Shown piece after piece: positions 15,248-23,256 of a stretch of 30,331 nucleotides of DNA. How positions within the stretch are numbered: position 1 is the first letter of the stretch; each line of letters starts with the position of its first letter. A program made the position numbers and the translations under genes. The stretch covers positions 1-30,331 of the forward strand of contig NZ_CAMPHN010000040.1 of NCBI RefSeq assembly GCF_946885885.1, given 5' to 3'. The notes beneath the pieces were generated by a model. That model saw only the letters and a list, made by a program, of their open reading frames with translations, was not told where the DNA came from and did not search any database. Origin of the DNA: an uncultured Pseudomonas sp. (GTDB taxonomy: Bacteria; Pseudomonadota; Gammaproteobacteria; Pseudomonadales; Pseudomonadaceae).

Positions 15248-15787
15248 ATGGCCCTGCCTTCCACGACCTACAAGATCGATCTGAACCTTACCGACATGGA
15301 CCGCAGCGTCTATGAAACCCTGCGTTTCACCGTCGCCCGCCATCCCTCGGAAACCGAAGAGCGCCTGGCCGCGCGGCTGATCGCCTATGCGCTGTTCTAC
15401 CACGAGCAACTGGCCTTCGGCCGCGGCCTGTCGGATGTCGATGAGCCGGCGCTGTGGGAAAAAAGCTTGGACGACCGCGTGCTGCACTGGATCGAAGTCG
15501 GTCAGCCGGACAGCGATCGCATCACTTGGTGCTCGCGGCGTACCGAGAAATTCAGCCTGGTGGCCTACGGCAACCTGCGCGTATGGCAGACCAAGGTGCT
15601 CGACCCGGTGCGCAGCCTGAAGAACATCAACGTGGTGGCGCTGGATCAAGAAGCCCTGGCCAGCCTGGCCCTCGACCTGCCGCGCTCGTTGAGCTGGAGC
15701 GTGATGATCAGCGATGGCGAATTGTTCGTCACCGACGAGCGCGGTCAGCACGAAGTGCCCATTGAGTGGCTGATTGGCCAGCGCTAG
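15248..15787 (+). CDS. yaeQ: YaeQ family protein
   Basis: This 179-residue protein matches the length and layout of E. coli YaeQ. It starts MALPSTTYKIDLNLTDMDRS, contains the conserved ARHPSETEERLAARLIAYAL, and has the conserved acidic and lysine residues (ALWEKSLDD, LHWIEVGQPDSDRI). The family has a PD-(D/E)XK nuclease-like fold, but its cellular role is unsettled. A separate 103-base gap from the PLD gene, with TAGACT at 15209-15214 as a possible -10 box, suggests its own promoter. It is upstream of recJ, an arrangement I associate with Pseudomonas. Confidence 0.93.
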   Translation: MALPSTTYKIDLNLTDMDRSVYETLRFTVARHPSETEERLAARLIAYALFYHEQLAFGRGLSDVDEPALWEKSLDDRVLHWIEVGQPDSDRITWCSRRTEKFSLVAYGNLRVWQTKVLDPVRSLKNINVVALDQEALASLALDLPRSLSWSVMISDGELFVTDERGQHEVPIEWLIGQR

Positions 15788-15816
15788 GTAGCTGGTTTGT
15801 GCGAAATACGGTTCCC

Positions 15817-15878
15817 GTAGCCCGGATGAAATCCGGGGGCTGTTGAGGCTTACCATCCCCGGATTGCATCCGGGCTAC
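15817..15878. repeat. GTAGCCCGGAT palindromic repeat upstream of recJ
   Basis: The arms GTAGCCCGGATGAAATCCGG and CCGGATTGCATCCGGGCTAC form a long inverted repeat with nested CCGGAT(N)ATCCGG stems. The same family appears twice downstream of recJ, at 17678-17743 and 17914-17980. A different short palindromic stretch, GCGGGTTGCACCCGCCCTAC, follows at about 15909-15928. Confidence 0.8.
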
Positions 15879-15937
15879 GTCTCTGCATGGCCGCTATGTT
15901 TTGATTCCGGCGGGTTGCACCCGCCCTACAGATAAGA

Positions 15938-17656
15938 ATGACCATGCGTATCGAAGCCCGTCCGTTACCCGCCATCCTGCCCGATCTGGGCAATCTGCCG
16001 CCTCTGTTGACCCGTCTGTACGCCGCCCGTGGCGTGCAATCGGCGGCCGATCTGGACAAGGGGCTGGCGCGGTTGATCCCCTATCAGCAGATGAAGGGCA
16101 TGACGGCGGCGGTCGAGCTGCTGGTGCAGGGCTTGCAGCAGGGCCAGCGCATGCTGATCGTCGGCGACTTCGATGCCGATGGCGCCACCGCCAGCACGGT
16201 CGGCCTGCTCGGTTTGCGCATGCTCGGCGCGGCGCATGTCGATTACCTGGTGCCCAATCGTTTCGAATACGGCTACGGCCTGACCCCGGAGATAGTCGCG
16301 GTGGCGCTCGAACGCGAGCCGCAATTGCTGATTACCGTGGATAACGGCATCTCCAGCGTCGAGGGCGTGGCGGCGGCCAAGGCGGCCGGCTTGACCGTGC
16401 TGGTCACCGACCACCATTTGCCCGGCGCCGAGTTGCCGGCGGCGGATGCCATCGTCAATCCCAACCAGCCCGGTTGCGAATTCCCCAGCAAGGCCATGGC
16501 CGGTGTCGGGGTGATGTTCTACGTGCTGCTGGCGTTGCGTGCGCACCTGCGAGAAATCGGTTGGTTCGACGCGCAACGGCCGGAGCCCAACCTTGGCGAA
16601 TTGCTCGACCTGGTGGCTCTCGGCAGCGTCGCCGACGTGGTGCCGCTGGATGCCAATAACCGCATCCTGGTGCATCAGGGCCTGGCACGGATTCGTGCCG
16701 GGCGGGCGCGGCCGGGTTTGCGCGCGATTCTCGAGGTGGCGGGGCGCGATCACCGGCGCATCACTTCCACCGACCTGGGTTTTATTCTCGGCCCGCGCCT
16801 GAACGCGGCCGGGCGCCTGGACGACATGAGCCTGGGCATCGAATGCCTGCTCTGCGACGACGAGGCCCTGGTGCGCGATATGGCGGTGCAGCTCGACCAG
16901 CTCAATCAGGATCGCAAGGCGATCGAGCAGGGCATGCAGCGCGAAGCCCTGGCCCAGCTCAAGGACCTGCCGCTGGCGGATATGCCCTTCGGTTTGTGCC
17001 TGTTCGAAGCGGATTGGCACCAGGGCGTGATCGGTATCCTCGCTTCGCGCATGAAAGAACGTTACCACCGCCCGACCATCGCCTTCGCCGATGCTGGCGA
17101 CGGCGTGCTGAAAGGCTCGGCGCGTTCGGTGCCGGGCTTTCATATCCGCGACGCGCTGGATGCCGTGGCGGCGAAACATCCACAGCTGATCAGTAAATTC
17201 GGTGGCCACGCCATGGCCGCGGGCTTGTCCCTGCCGCAGGAAAATTTCGGCGCCTTCGCCGTGGCTTTCGACGCCGAAGTGCGTCGCCAGCTCAGTGAGG
17301 ACGATCTGACCGGGCGGCTGCTGTCGGACGGTAGCTTGTCGCTCGAGGAATTCCACCTGCCGCTGGCCAAGGAGCTGCGCAACGCTGGGCCCTGGGGCCA
17401 GCATTTCCCCGAGCCGCTGTTCCATGGGGTGTTCCAATTGACCCAGCAGCGCATCGTCGGCGAGCGCCATCTCAAGGTGGTGCTGAAGACCGAATGCGGC
17501 GGGCAGACCTTGGACGGTATCGCCTTCAATATCGACCGCGAGCTCTGGCCCAACCCGACCGTGCGTTGGGTCGAACTGGCCTACAAGCTGGACGTCAACG
17601 AATACCGCGGCCAGGAAACCGTGCAGCTGCTGATCGCGCATATTCAGCCGCGCTAA
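15938..17656 (+). CDS. recJ: Single-stranded-DNA-specific exonuclease RecJ
   Basis: This 572-residue protein is the 5'-to-3' single-strand exonuclease used in RecF-pathway recombination, mismatch repair and base-excision repair. The DHH-family metal ligands are visible: VGDFDADG (D77, D79, D81), TVDNG (D135) and the signature TDHH (D158-H160). The DHHA1-type region near SKFGGHAMAAGLSLP and the C-terminal OB-like region (NVNEYRG-type end, here DVNEYRGQETVQLLIAH) are also present. Two starts, ATG 15938 and ATG 15944, are six bases apart and cannot be separated, as the ribosome-binding site is weak. Length is normal. The gene is framed by members of one palindromic repeat family. Confidence 0.97.
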   Translation: MTMRIEARPLPAILPDLGNLPPLLTRLYAARGVQSAADLDKGLARLIPYQQMKGMTAAVELLVQGLQQGQRMLIVGDFDADGATASTVGLLGLRMLGAAHVDYLVPNRFEYGYGLTPEIVAVALEREPQLLITVDNGISSVEGVAAAKAAGLTVLVTDHHLPGAELPAADAIVNPNQPGCEFPSKAMAGVGVMFYVLLALRAHLREIGWFDAQRPEPNLGELLDLVALGSVADVVPLDANNRILVHQGLARIRAGRARPGLRAILEVAGRDHRRITSTDLGFILGPRLNAAGRLDDMSLGIECLLCDDEALVRDMAVQLDQLNQDRKAIEQGMQREALAQLKDLPLADMPFGLCLFEADWHQGVIGILASRMKERYHRPTIAFADAGDGVLKGSARSVPGFHIRDALDAVAAKHPQLISKFGGHAMAAGLSLPQENFGAFAVAFDAEVRRQLSEDDLTGRLLSDGSLSLEEFHLPLAKELRNAGPWGQHFPEPLFHGVFQLTQQRIVGERHLKVVLKTECGGQTLDGIAFNIDRELWPNPTVRWVELAYKLDVNEYRGQETVQLLIAHIQPR

Positions 17657-18062
17657 TCATGTTTCGCGGGTGCTTTTGTAGCCCGGATGCAATCCGGGAA
17701 GCGGTGTCAGCCGCACAATATTCCCCGGATTTCATCCGGGCTATGGGAGCAACTGATCGTTCCCACGTGGACGGTTCGACGCCTCGATGTGGGAACGATC
17801 AAAGTCACCCAATGGTAGCCCGGGTTGAGCGAAGCGATACCCGGGTATCGGCGCCCTGGGTATCGCTGCGCTCAACCCAGGCTACGCGCTAATCATGTTT
17901 CGCGGGTGCTTTTGTAGCCCGGATGCAATCCGGGGAGCGGTGTCAGTCGCACAATATTCCCCGGATTCCATCCGGGCTACGAAGTGCGCTTCTGGGCCGA
18001 ATGCAATTCAGCATGCATCCGCTCTAAATGCCTTGCTGCGATAAACGAGTTGGATGTGGCTC
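17657..18062. repeat. Repeat cluster downstream of recJ
   Basis: This 406-base region has no gene but is packed with palindromes. A 95-base direct repeat at 17649-17743 recurs at 17885-17979 with only three differences; its first copy includes the last codons of recJ. Each copy carries a GTAGCCCGGAT inverted repeat. Between them lie a perfect 12-base inverted repeat, GATCGTTCCCAC / GTGGGAACGATC (17755-17800), and a third type with arms GTAGCCCGGGTTGAGCG and CGCTCAACCCAGGCTAC (17815-17885). recJ and lapG converge on this region, so the hairpins could end both transcripts. Confidence 0.85.
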
Positions 18063-18725
18063 TTAGCCGCGCGGTGCGGCAGGCGCCGAACCGTCGGCCA
18101 TGGCCCGTTCGGTCAGCTCGCTCCAGCGCGCGAGAAATTGCGGCGGCTGGCTGACGCGCTGCGGTGCCTTGGCCAGGAACACCCCGAGATCGTTGAACGA
18201 GTACACCGGCAACAGGTCGCTGCGTTCGCTGGCGGGGCGGATCTGCGGGTCGAGGTTGTCGAGAATCAGCGGTTGTGCGCCGGGGCTGGGGTAGTAGGTC
18301 AGCACCATATGCGCCTGGTTTTGCTTGAGCGCTTTGACGAAGGTCAGGCGCAGTTTTTCGCTAGGCACGCCCATGCGCACCAGGCTGAAGTATTTGGCGA
18401 TGGCGAAGTCTTCGCAGTCGCCCAGGCCGCGGTTCAGGGTTTGCGCCGGCGTGGCCCAATAATCTTCGACACCCCAGGCCTGCTGGTCGTCGACGAAGGT
18501 TATCGAACGATTGATAAAGCGATTGACCCGTTGCAGCTTGGCGCTTTCCGCATCGTTGCCGGCCGTGTCCAGCAGGTTCTGCCAACTGGCCAGGCGCGCG
18601 TCGCTGAACGCTTGCGGCAAGGCAGTGCCGGGCAGCTCGGCGACCAGCGCCGGGCTGAACAGCCAACAGCCGGCCAGCAGGCAGCGCAGCTTATGCGAGG
18701 CGGAGCGAGAGGCGCGAATTGGCAT
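18063..18725 (-). CDS. lapG: LapG-type periplasmic cysteine protease (transglutaminase-like)
   Basis: This 220-residue protein belongs to the bacterial transglutaminase-like cysteine proteinases. The catalytic triad is C104 (GLGDCEDFA), H139 (NQAHMVLTYY) and D156 (LILDNLD). The C-H and H-D spacings (35 and 17) match those I recall for LapG. LapG cuts the N terminus of giant adhesins such as LapA and releases biofilm cells; the c-di-GMP receptor LapD normally holds it back. A signal peptide is predicted at residues 1-29 (CLLAGCWLFSPALVA), so it acts in the periplasm. lapD, often adjacent, is not in this window, and neither is an adhesin. It converges with recJ and is divergent from the DUF533 gene. 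Confidence 0.88.
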   Translation of the reverse strand: MPIRASRSASHKLRCLLAGCWLFSPALVAELPGTALPQAFSDARLASWQNLLDTAGNDAESAKLQRVNRFINRSITFVDDQQAWGVEDYWATPAQTLNRGLGDCEDFAIAKYFSLVRMGVPSEKLRLTFVKALKQNQAHMVLTYYPSPGAQPLILDNLDPQIRPASERSDLLPVYSFNDLGVFLAKAPQRVSQPPQFLARWSELTERAMADGSAPAAPRG

Positions 18726-18981
18726 CTAAGGGCGGTCTCCGGCGTCGGCTCTTGATAGCCTTTTGCCGTGGAGGAATTTTGTGATGCCATCCTATGGGTG
18801 GCCAAGACTCAGCAACTGTGACGCCGGCCACTATTCGAGCTATTCGGCGACGATAAACCGACGAGCTGTCGTCGTTTCTCCCGTACAGCAATTTTTAGAA
18901 GCACTCTTGCGGTAGGGCGCGTACGCCCGGCTGCCTAGAATGGGCTCCTACGTCATTAGCAGACCCAGCGGGAGAAATTGC
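18726..18981. other. Divergent spacer between lapG and the DUF533 gene
   Basis: These 256 bases must hold the promoters of two divergent genes. I see a TAGAAT hexamer at 18936-18941 that could be a -10 box for the rightward gene, but no matching -35 at a normal distance. A GGGCGCGTACGCCC palindrome lies at about 18915-18928. No gene is supported here. Confidence 0.4.
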
Positions 18982-19671
18982 ATGAATAGTCGCGGCTTGC
19001 TCGATCAATTACTGAAATCCGGCCAGGACCTGCTGCAGAAGCAGTCCGGCAACAAATCCGGCAGCAGTGCCGACGGTGGTTTGAGTGGTCTGTTGACCGG
19101 GGCCGCCGGCGGTGCACTGGGCGCCGGCGCCCTGGGTCTGCTGCTGGGCAACAAGAAGGCCCGTAAATTCGGCGGCAAGGCCTTGACCTATGGCGGCTTG
19201 GCGGCGCTCGGGGTGATCGCCTACAAGGCTTATGGCAATTGGCAGGCGCAGCAAGTGAATGCGCCCAAAGGCGAGCCGCAGACCCTCGACCGTTTGCCGG
19301 CGCCGCAGGTCGAACTGCACAGCCAGGCGATTCTCAAGGCCTTGGTGGCGGCGGCCAAGGCCGATGGCCATGTCGATGCGCGCGAGCGCCAGTTGATCGA
19401 AGGCGAATTCAGCAAATTGACCGGCGACGCGGAGCTGCAAGGCTGGCTCGAAGCCGAACTGAATAAGCCCCTCGACCCGGCCGACGTCTCCCGTGCGGCG
19501 ACTACCCCGGAAATGGCCGCCGAGATGTACCTGGCCAGTGTGTTGATAGTCGATGAAGAGCACTTCATGGAACGCGCCTACCTGGACGAACTGGCCCGCC
19601 AGCTCAAGCTCGATCCGGCGCTCAAGACCGAGCTGGAAACCCAGGTGAAGCTGCAACTGAACGCTGGCTAA
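18982..19671 (+). CDS. DUF533 / TerB-like inner membrane protein (YebE-like)
   Basis: This 229-residue protein starts MNSRGLLDQLLKSGQDLLQK. A glycine/alanine-rich hydrophobic hairpin (about residues 35-90; LLTGAAGGALGAGALGLLLG, then YGGLAALGVIAYKAYG) is followed by a soluble helical domain (about 115-229). The ILKALVAAAKADGHVDARER stretch there is the acidic metal-binding-like signature of TerB/DUF533 proteins. E. coli YebE is of this type. The ATG at 18982 has GGGAGA about seven bases upstream; the in-frame codon at 18940 is less likely. It is a single gene, divergent from lapG. Its molecular role is not established. Confidence 0.88.
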   Translation: MNSRGLLDQLLKSGQDLLQKQSGNKSGSSADGGLSGLLTGAAGGALGAGALGLLLGNKKARKFGGKALTYGGLAALGVIAYKAYGNWQAQQVNAPKGEPQTLDRLPAPQVELHSQAILKALVAAAKADGHVDARERQLIEGEFSKLTGDAELQGWLEAELNKPLDPADVSRAATTPEMAAEMYLASVLIVDEEHFMERAYLDELARQLKLDPALKTELETQVKLQLNAG

Positions 19672-19787
19672 GCCACAGCTGAACGGCACGCAAACGCCAC
19701 ACAATCACCACCGCCGCTACAAACTCCCACCACAAAGCGACCGCAGCATTGCCCCCGTGTTTTGCATAACTCACGGGGAGCGTCGCC

Positions 19788-21812
19788 ATGTTTCATCGTT
19801 TATTCACTACCAGAACGCGCGTCGGCCGCAGGCTCGTGCTGCTGATCGCTGTGGTTCTCTCGCAACCCGCGCTGGCCAGCGCGCAATCCGCCGCCGAGCG
19901 CAGCGAGAGTCCGTATTTCGCCGTGCAGAGCGACGATCCGACCCTCGATCGCTTGCCGCTCAAGGCCACCAAGGTCGAGGTGCGGGTGCTCGGGGTGATC
20001 GCCGATGTGCGGGTCGTCCAGCAATACCGCAACGAGGGCACGCGGGCGCTGGAGGCGCGTTACGTGTTCCCCGGCTCGACCCGCGCGGCGGTCTACGGCA
20101 TGACCGTGCGCCTGGGCGATCGCGAGCTGCGGGCGCAGATCCGCGAGAAGCAGAAGGCCAAGAAGGAATATCAACAGGCCAAGAGCGCCGGCAAGACCGC
20201 GGCCCTGCTCGAACAGTACCGCGAAAACGTATTCCAGATGAATGTCGCCAATATCCTGCCCGGCGATGTGGTCGATGTGGAGCTGCGCTATACCGAGTTG
20301 CTGCTGCCCACCGATGGCGTCTACAGCTTCGTTTTCCCAACCGTGGTCGGGCCGCGCTACAACGGCAGCGCCGGTAGCGAGAGTGCCAAGGCCGGACCCT
20401 GGGTCAGCACGCCCTATCTGCCCCAGGGCGAAGCGACGCGCGACGCTTTCTCGCTCGCTGTGGAGTTACAGGCGCCGGTGCCGCTGGCCGATATCCGCTC
20501 GCCAAGCCATGCCATCGAGCTGCGACAGGCCAAGCCGAGCGAGGCGACCGTCAGCCTCGGTTCAGATGAGGGGCAGAGCAACAACCGCGATTTCATCCTC
20601 GACTATCGCCTGAGCGGCGCGAGTTTCGAGAGCGGTGTGCTGCTGTCCAAGGGCGTCGACGAGAACTTCTTTATGGCGCTTATCGCGCCGCCGGCGAAGG
20701 TGCAAAACAAAATGCTGGTGCCGCGCGAATATATCTTCGTGGTGGATATTTCCGGCTCCATGCACGGCTTCCCGCTGGATACCGCCAAGCGCCTGCTGAG
20801 CGATTTGATCGGCAGCCTGCGTCCGGCCGACAGCTTCAACGTGCTGCTGTTTTCCGGCAGTAGCCGCATGCTCGCCGCCGAGTCGCAGGCGGCCACGCCG
20901 GCGAATATTCGGCAGGCCCTGGATATGCTCGATACGCAGATGGGCTCGGGCGGCACCGAGTTGCTGCCGGCGTTGCGCCAGGCCCTGGCGGTGCCGGCCG
21001 ATCCCGAGCGGGCGCGCAGCTTCGTGGTGGTCACCGATGGCTTTGTGTCGGTGGAGCGCGAGGCCTTCGAGCTGGTGCGCAACAACCTGGACAAGGCCAA
21101 TCTGTTCGCCTTCGGTATCGGCAGTTCGGTCAACCGCCAGCTGATCGAAGGCCTGGCGCGGGCCGGGCAGGGTGAGCCCTTCGTAATCCTCAATGAGGCT
21201 TCGGCGGACGAGCAGGCCGAGCGCTTCCGGCAGATGATCGATGCGCCGGTGCTGGCCGACCCGCAGGTGCGTTTCGATGGGCTGGAGGTCTACGACGTCG
21301 AGCCCGTGGCCTTGCCGGATCTGTTCGCCCAGCGGCCGCTGGTGGTGTTCGGTAAATGGCGCGGCGAGGCGCGCGGCAGCCTGCAAGTGGAAGGACGCGG
21401 CGCCGCCGGGCCATATCGAGTCGAGGTGCCGATCAAGCCTGAGATGGCCAGCACGAGCAATCAGGCGCTGGGCTATCTGTGGGCGCGGCATAAGGTCGCC
21501 AGCCTCACCGATCAGGAAACCCTCGAAGGCGGCTACAGCCATAGTCAGGCGATTCTCGACCTTGGGCTGAAATACAGCCTGTTGACGCCCTATACCTCGT
21601 TTATCGCCGTGGACGAACGGGTGCGCAACACCGATCCGGCCGCTGCCGCCAGCGTCAAGCAGCCATTGCCGCTGCCCCAGGGCGTGAGCAATCAGGCGAT
21701 CGGGGCGGTGGTGTCGGGCACGCCCGAGCCGAGCGCCTGGCTGATGCTGCTGGTCGCGACCCTGGGCATGGGCTGGCTGGCGCGCCAGCACGCCCGTCAG
21801 GAACAACTCTGA
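19788..21812 (+). CDS. VIT-vWA domain protein with PEP-CTERM-like sorting tail
   Basis: This 674-residue protein carries an N-terminal signal peptide (about residues 1-33, LVLLIAVVLSQPALASA). A VIT domain follows (about 55-175; ARYVFPGSTRAAVYGMTVRL, REKQKAKKEYQQAKSAGKTA), then a von Willebrand A domain (about 312-490). The vWA metal site looks intact: DISGS (D320, S322, S324), T390 in GSGGT, and D417 in VVTDGF. The last 31 residues have the three parts of an exosortase sorting signal: GTPEPSA (P646-E647-P648), a hydrophobic helix (WLMLLVATLGMGWLA) and a basic end (RQHARQEQL). GGGGAG lies seven bases before the ATG. The stop directly abuts the exosortase start, making this protein its probable substrate. 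Overall it resembles an inter-alpha-trypsin-inhibitor-heavy-chain-like surface protein. Confidence 0.92.
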   Translation: MFHRLFTTRTRVGRRLVLLIAVVLSQPALASAQSAAERSESPYFAVQSDDPTLDRLPLKATKVEVRVLGVIADVRVVQQYRNEGTRALEARYVFPGSTRAAVYGMTVRLGDRELRAQIREKQKAKKEYQQAKSAGKTAALLEQYRENVFQMNVANILPGDVVDVELRYTELLLPTDGVYSFVFPTVVGPRYNGSAGSESAKAGPWVSTPYLPQGEATRDAFSLAVELQAPVPLADIRSPSHAIELRQAKPSEATVSLGSDEGQSNNRDFILDYRLSGASFESGVLLSKGVDENFFMALIAPPAKVQNKMLVPREYIFVVDISGSMHGFPLDTAKRLLSDLIGSLRPADSFNVLLFSGSSRMLAAESQAATPANIRQALDMLDTQMGSGGTELLPALRQALAVPADPERARSFVVVTDGFVSVEREAFELVRNNLDKANLFAFGIGSSVNRQLIEGLARAGQGEPFVILNEASADEQAERFRQMIDAPVLADPQVRFDGLEVYDVEPVALPDLFAQRPLVVFGKWRGEARGSLQVEGRGAAGPYRVEVPIKPEMASTSNQALGYLWARHKVASLTDQETLEGGYSHSQAILDLGLKYSLLTPYTSFIAVDERVRNTDPAAAASVKQPLPLPQGVSNQAIGAVVSGTPEPSAWLMLLVATLGMGWLARQHARQEQL

Positions 21813-23189
21813 ATGGACACCCTATGGCGGATCGGCGGGGCGCGCGGTTTTGTCGAACCGCCCGCCTGGCTGTGGTTGCTGCTGCCGGCGCTGGCGCTGT
21901 GGCCGGCTTGGGAGTGGAGCGTGCGGCGGATGAGCGACGGCTCCGACGACCCGTTCGGCATAGTCGCGCTGCTCGCCTTGGCGCTGATGCTGTGGCGCGA
22001 ACGCCGGCAGTTGTCGGCCGCACCGCGTCTGCCCTGGTTGCTGTCGGCCTTGCTGCTCTGCGCCCTGGTTGCGCTGGCGCCGGGGTTGCCGCCGTTGCTG
22101 CGCGCGGTGCTGGCGGTATTGGCGCTGTTCGGCGCGGTGATGGCGTTGCGTACGCAGGGTCAGGCGCTGCTGGCCTGGCTGGGGTTGGGTTTGTTGGCGC
22201 TGCCGATCATGTCGTCGTTACAGTTTTTCGTCGGTTATCCGCTACGGGTGCTGACCGCCGAAGTCAGCGCCTGGCTGTTGCGCGCGGGCGGGCTGGAGGT
22301 GCTGCGTCAGGGCAGCACGCTGGAGGTGGCCGGGCAACTGGTGATGGTCGATGCGCCTTGTTCGGGTATTCAGATGGCTTGGGTCGCGTACTTCACCGCG
22401 TTCGCCACGGCCGCCTGGTTGCGCTTGAGCGATCGCCAGTTGTTGCGACGCCTGCCGTTGCTCGGTGGGTTGGTATTGACCGGCAATATCCTGCGCAACA
22501 GCCTGCTGGTGTTGCAGGAAACCGGGCGCCTGGACTGGCCCAGCTGGATGCACGAGGGCACCGGTTTGCTGGTGTTCGTCGCGGTCTGCGCGTTGGTGTT
22601 GCGCTATGTCGCCGCCGGGGCTGCAAGGGCGCAATCGGTTATCGCGCCGGGGTACAGGCGGCCGCTCGAACCATGGGTACGGCGCCTGCTGGCACTGGCG
22701 TTCGCGGCGTTGGCGCTATGGCCTTTACTGAAGCAGCCGACGGCGGCCGAGCCGCCGCATGGGAATTTCGTCGAGTGGCCCACGCGTTTCGCCGATCAGC
22801 CGTTACGGCCGCTGGCGCTGTCGGCGGTGGAGCAGCGTTTCGCCACGCAGTTTCCCGGCGCCATCGCCCGTTTCAGCGCCGGGCCGCGTTTGGTGACGCT
22901 GCGTCATGTCACCCGGCCCACGCGCAAATTGCACCCGGCGGCGGATTGTTACCGCGGCCTGGGTTATCGCATCGAGGCCATGCATCTGGAGCAGCGTACC
23001 GAGGGCGCCGGCCTGCAGCGCTGCTTCGTCGCCGACGGGCACGGGGTGCGTTTGCGGGTCTGCGAATACATCGAGGACGCCAACGGGCGGACCTTCAGCG
23101 ACAACTCGGCCTGGTATTGGGCGGCCCTCGCCGGCGATTCGCCAGGGCCCTGGCGCGCGGTGAGCACGGCCGAGCTGTTGACTCCATGA
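21813..23189 (+). CDS. Exosortase with C-terminal EpsI-like extension
   Basis: This 458-residue protein has about eight to ten membrane helices (residues 17-270 and about 290-310) and the exosortase catalytic triad: C183 in VDAPCSGIQMAW, R228 in TGNILRNSLLV and H247 in WMHEGTGLLVF. Exosortases cut PEP-CTERM proteins at the inner membrane and pass them on to the envelope or outside. Residues about 315-458 form a non-membrane region with LHPAADCYRGLGYRI, similar in layout to the EpsI domain often fused to or encoded beside exosortases. It starts at the base after the stop of the VIT-vWA gene. No exopolysaccharide genes are in view, so this looks like a one-substrate type. The exact family name, possibly XrtQ, is not certain. 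Confidence 0.9.
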   Translation: MDTLWRIGGARGFVEPPAWLWLLLPALALWPAWEWSVRRMSDGSDDPFGIVALLALALMLWRERRQLSAAPRLPWLLSALLLCALVALAPGLPPLLRAVLAVLALFGAVMALRTQGQALLAWLGLGLLALPIMSSLQFFVGYPLRVLTAEVSAWLLRAGGLEVLRQGSTLEVAGQLVMVDAPCSGIQMAWVAYFTAFATAAWLRLSDRQLLRRLPLLGGLVLTGNILRNSLLVLQETGRLDWPSWMHEGTGLLVFVAVCALVLRYVAAGAARAQSVIAPGYRRPLEPWVRRLLALAFAALALWPLLKQPTAAEPPHGNFVEWPTRFADQPLRPLALSAVEQRFATQFPGAIARFSAGPRLVTLRHVTRPTRKLHPAADCYRGLGYRIEAMHLEQRTEGAGLQRCFVADGHGVRLRVCEYIEDANGRTFSDNSAWYWAALAGDSPGPWRAVSTAELLTP

Positions 23190-23256
23190 TCGCGCGGCTT
23201 TGTCGGCGGCCCATTGCGCCGACGAATTTATATGCCCTCCAACACTTCAGGGCGGC

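Noticed and set aside
15817..17980. CRISPR-like array around recJ
   Set aside because: Repeats are palindromic, of several kinds and irregularly spaced, with no uniform spacers or cas genes.
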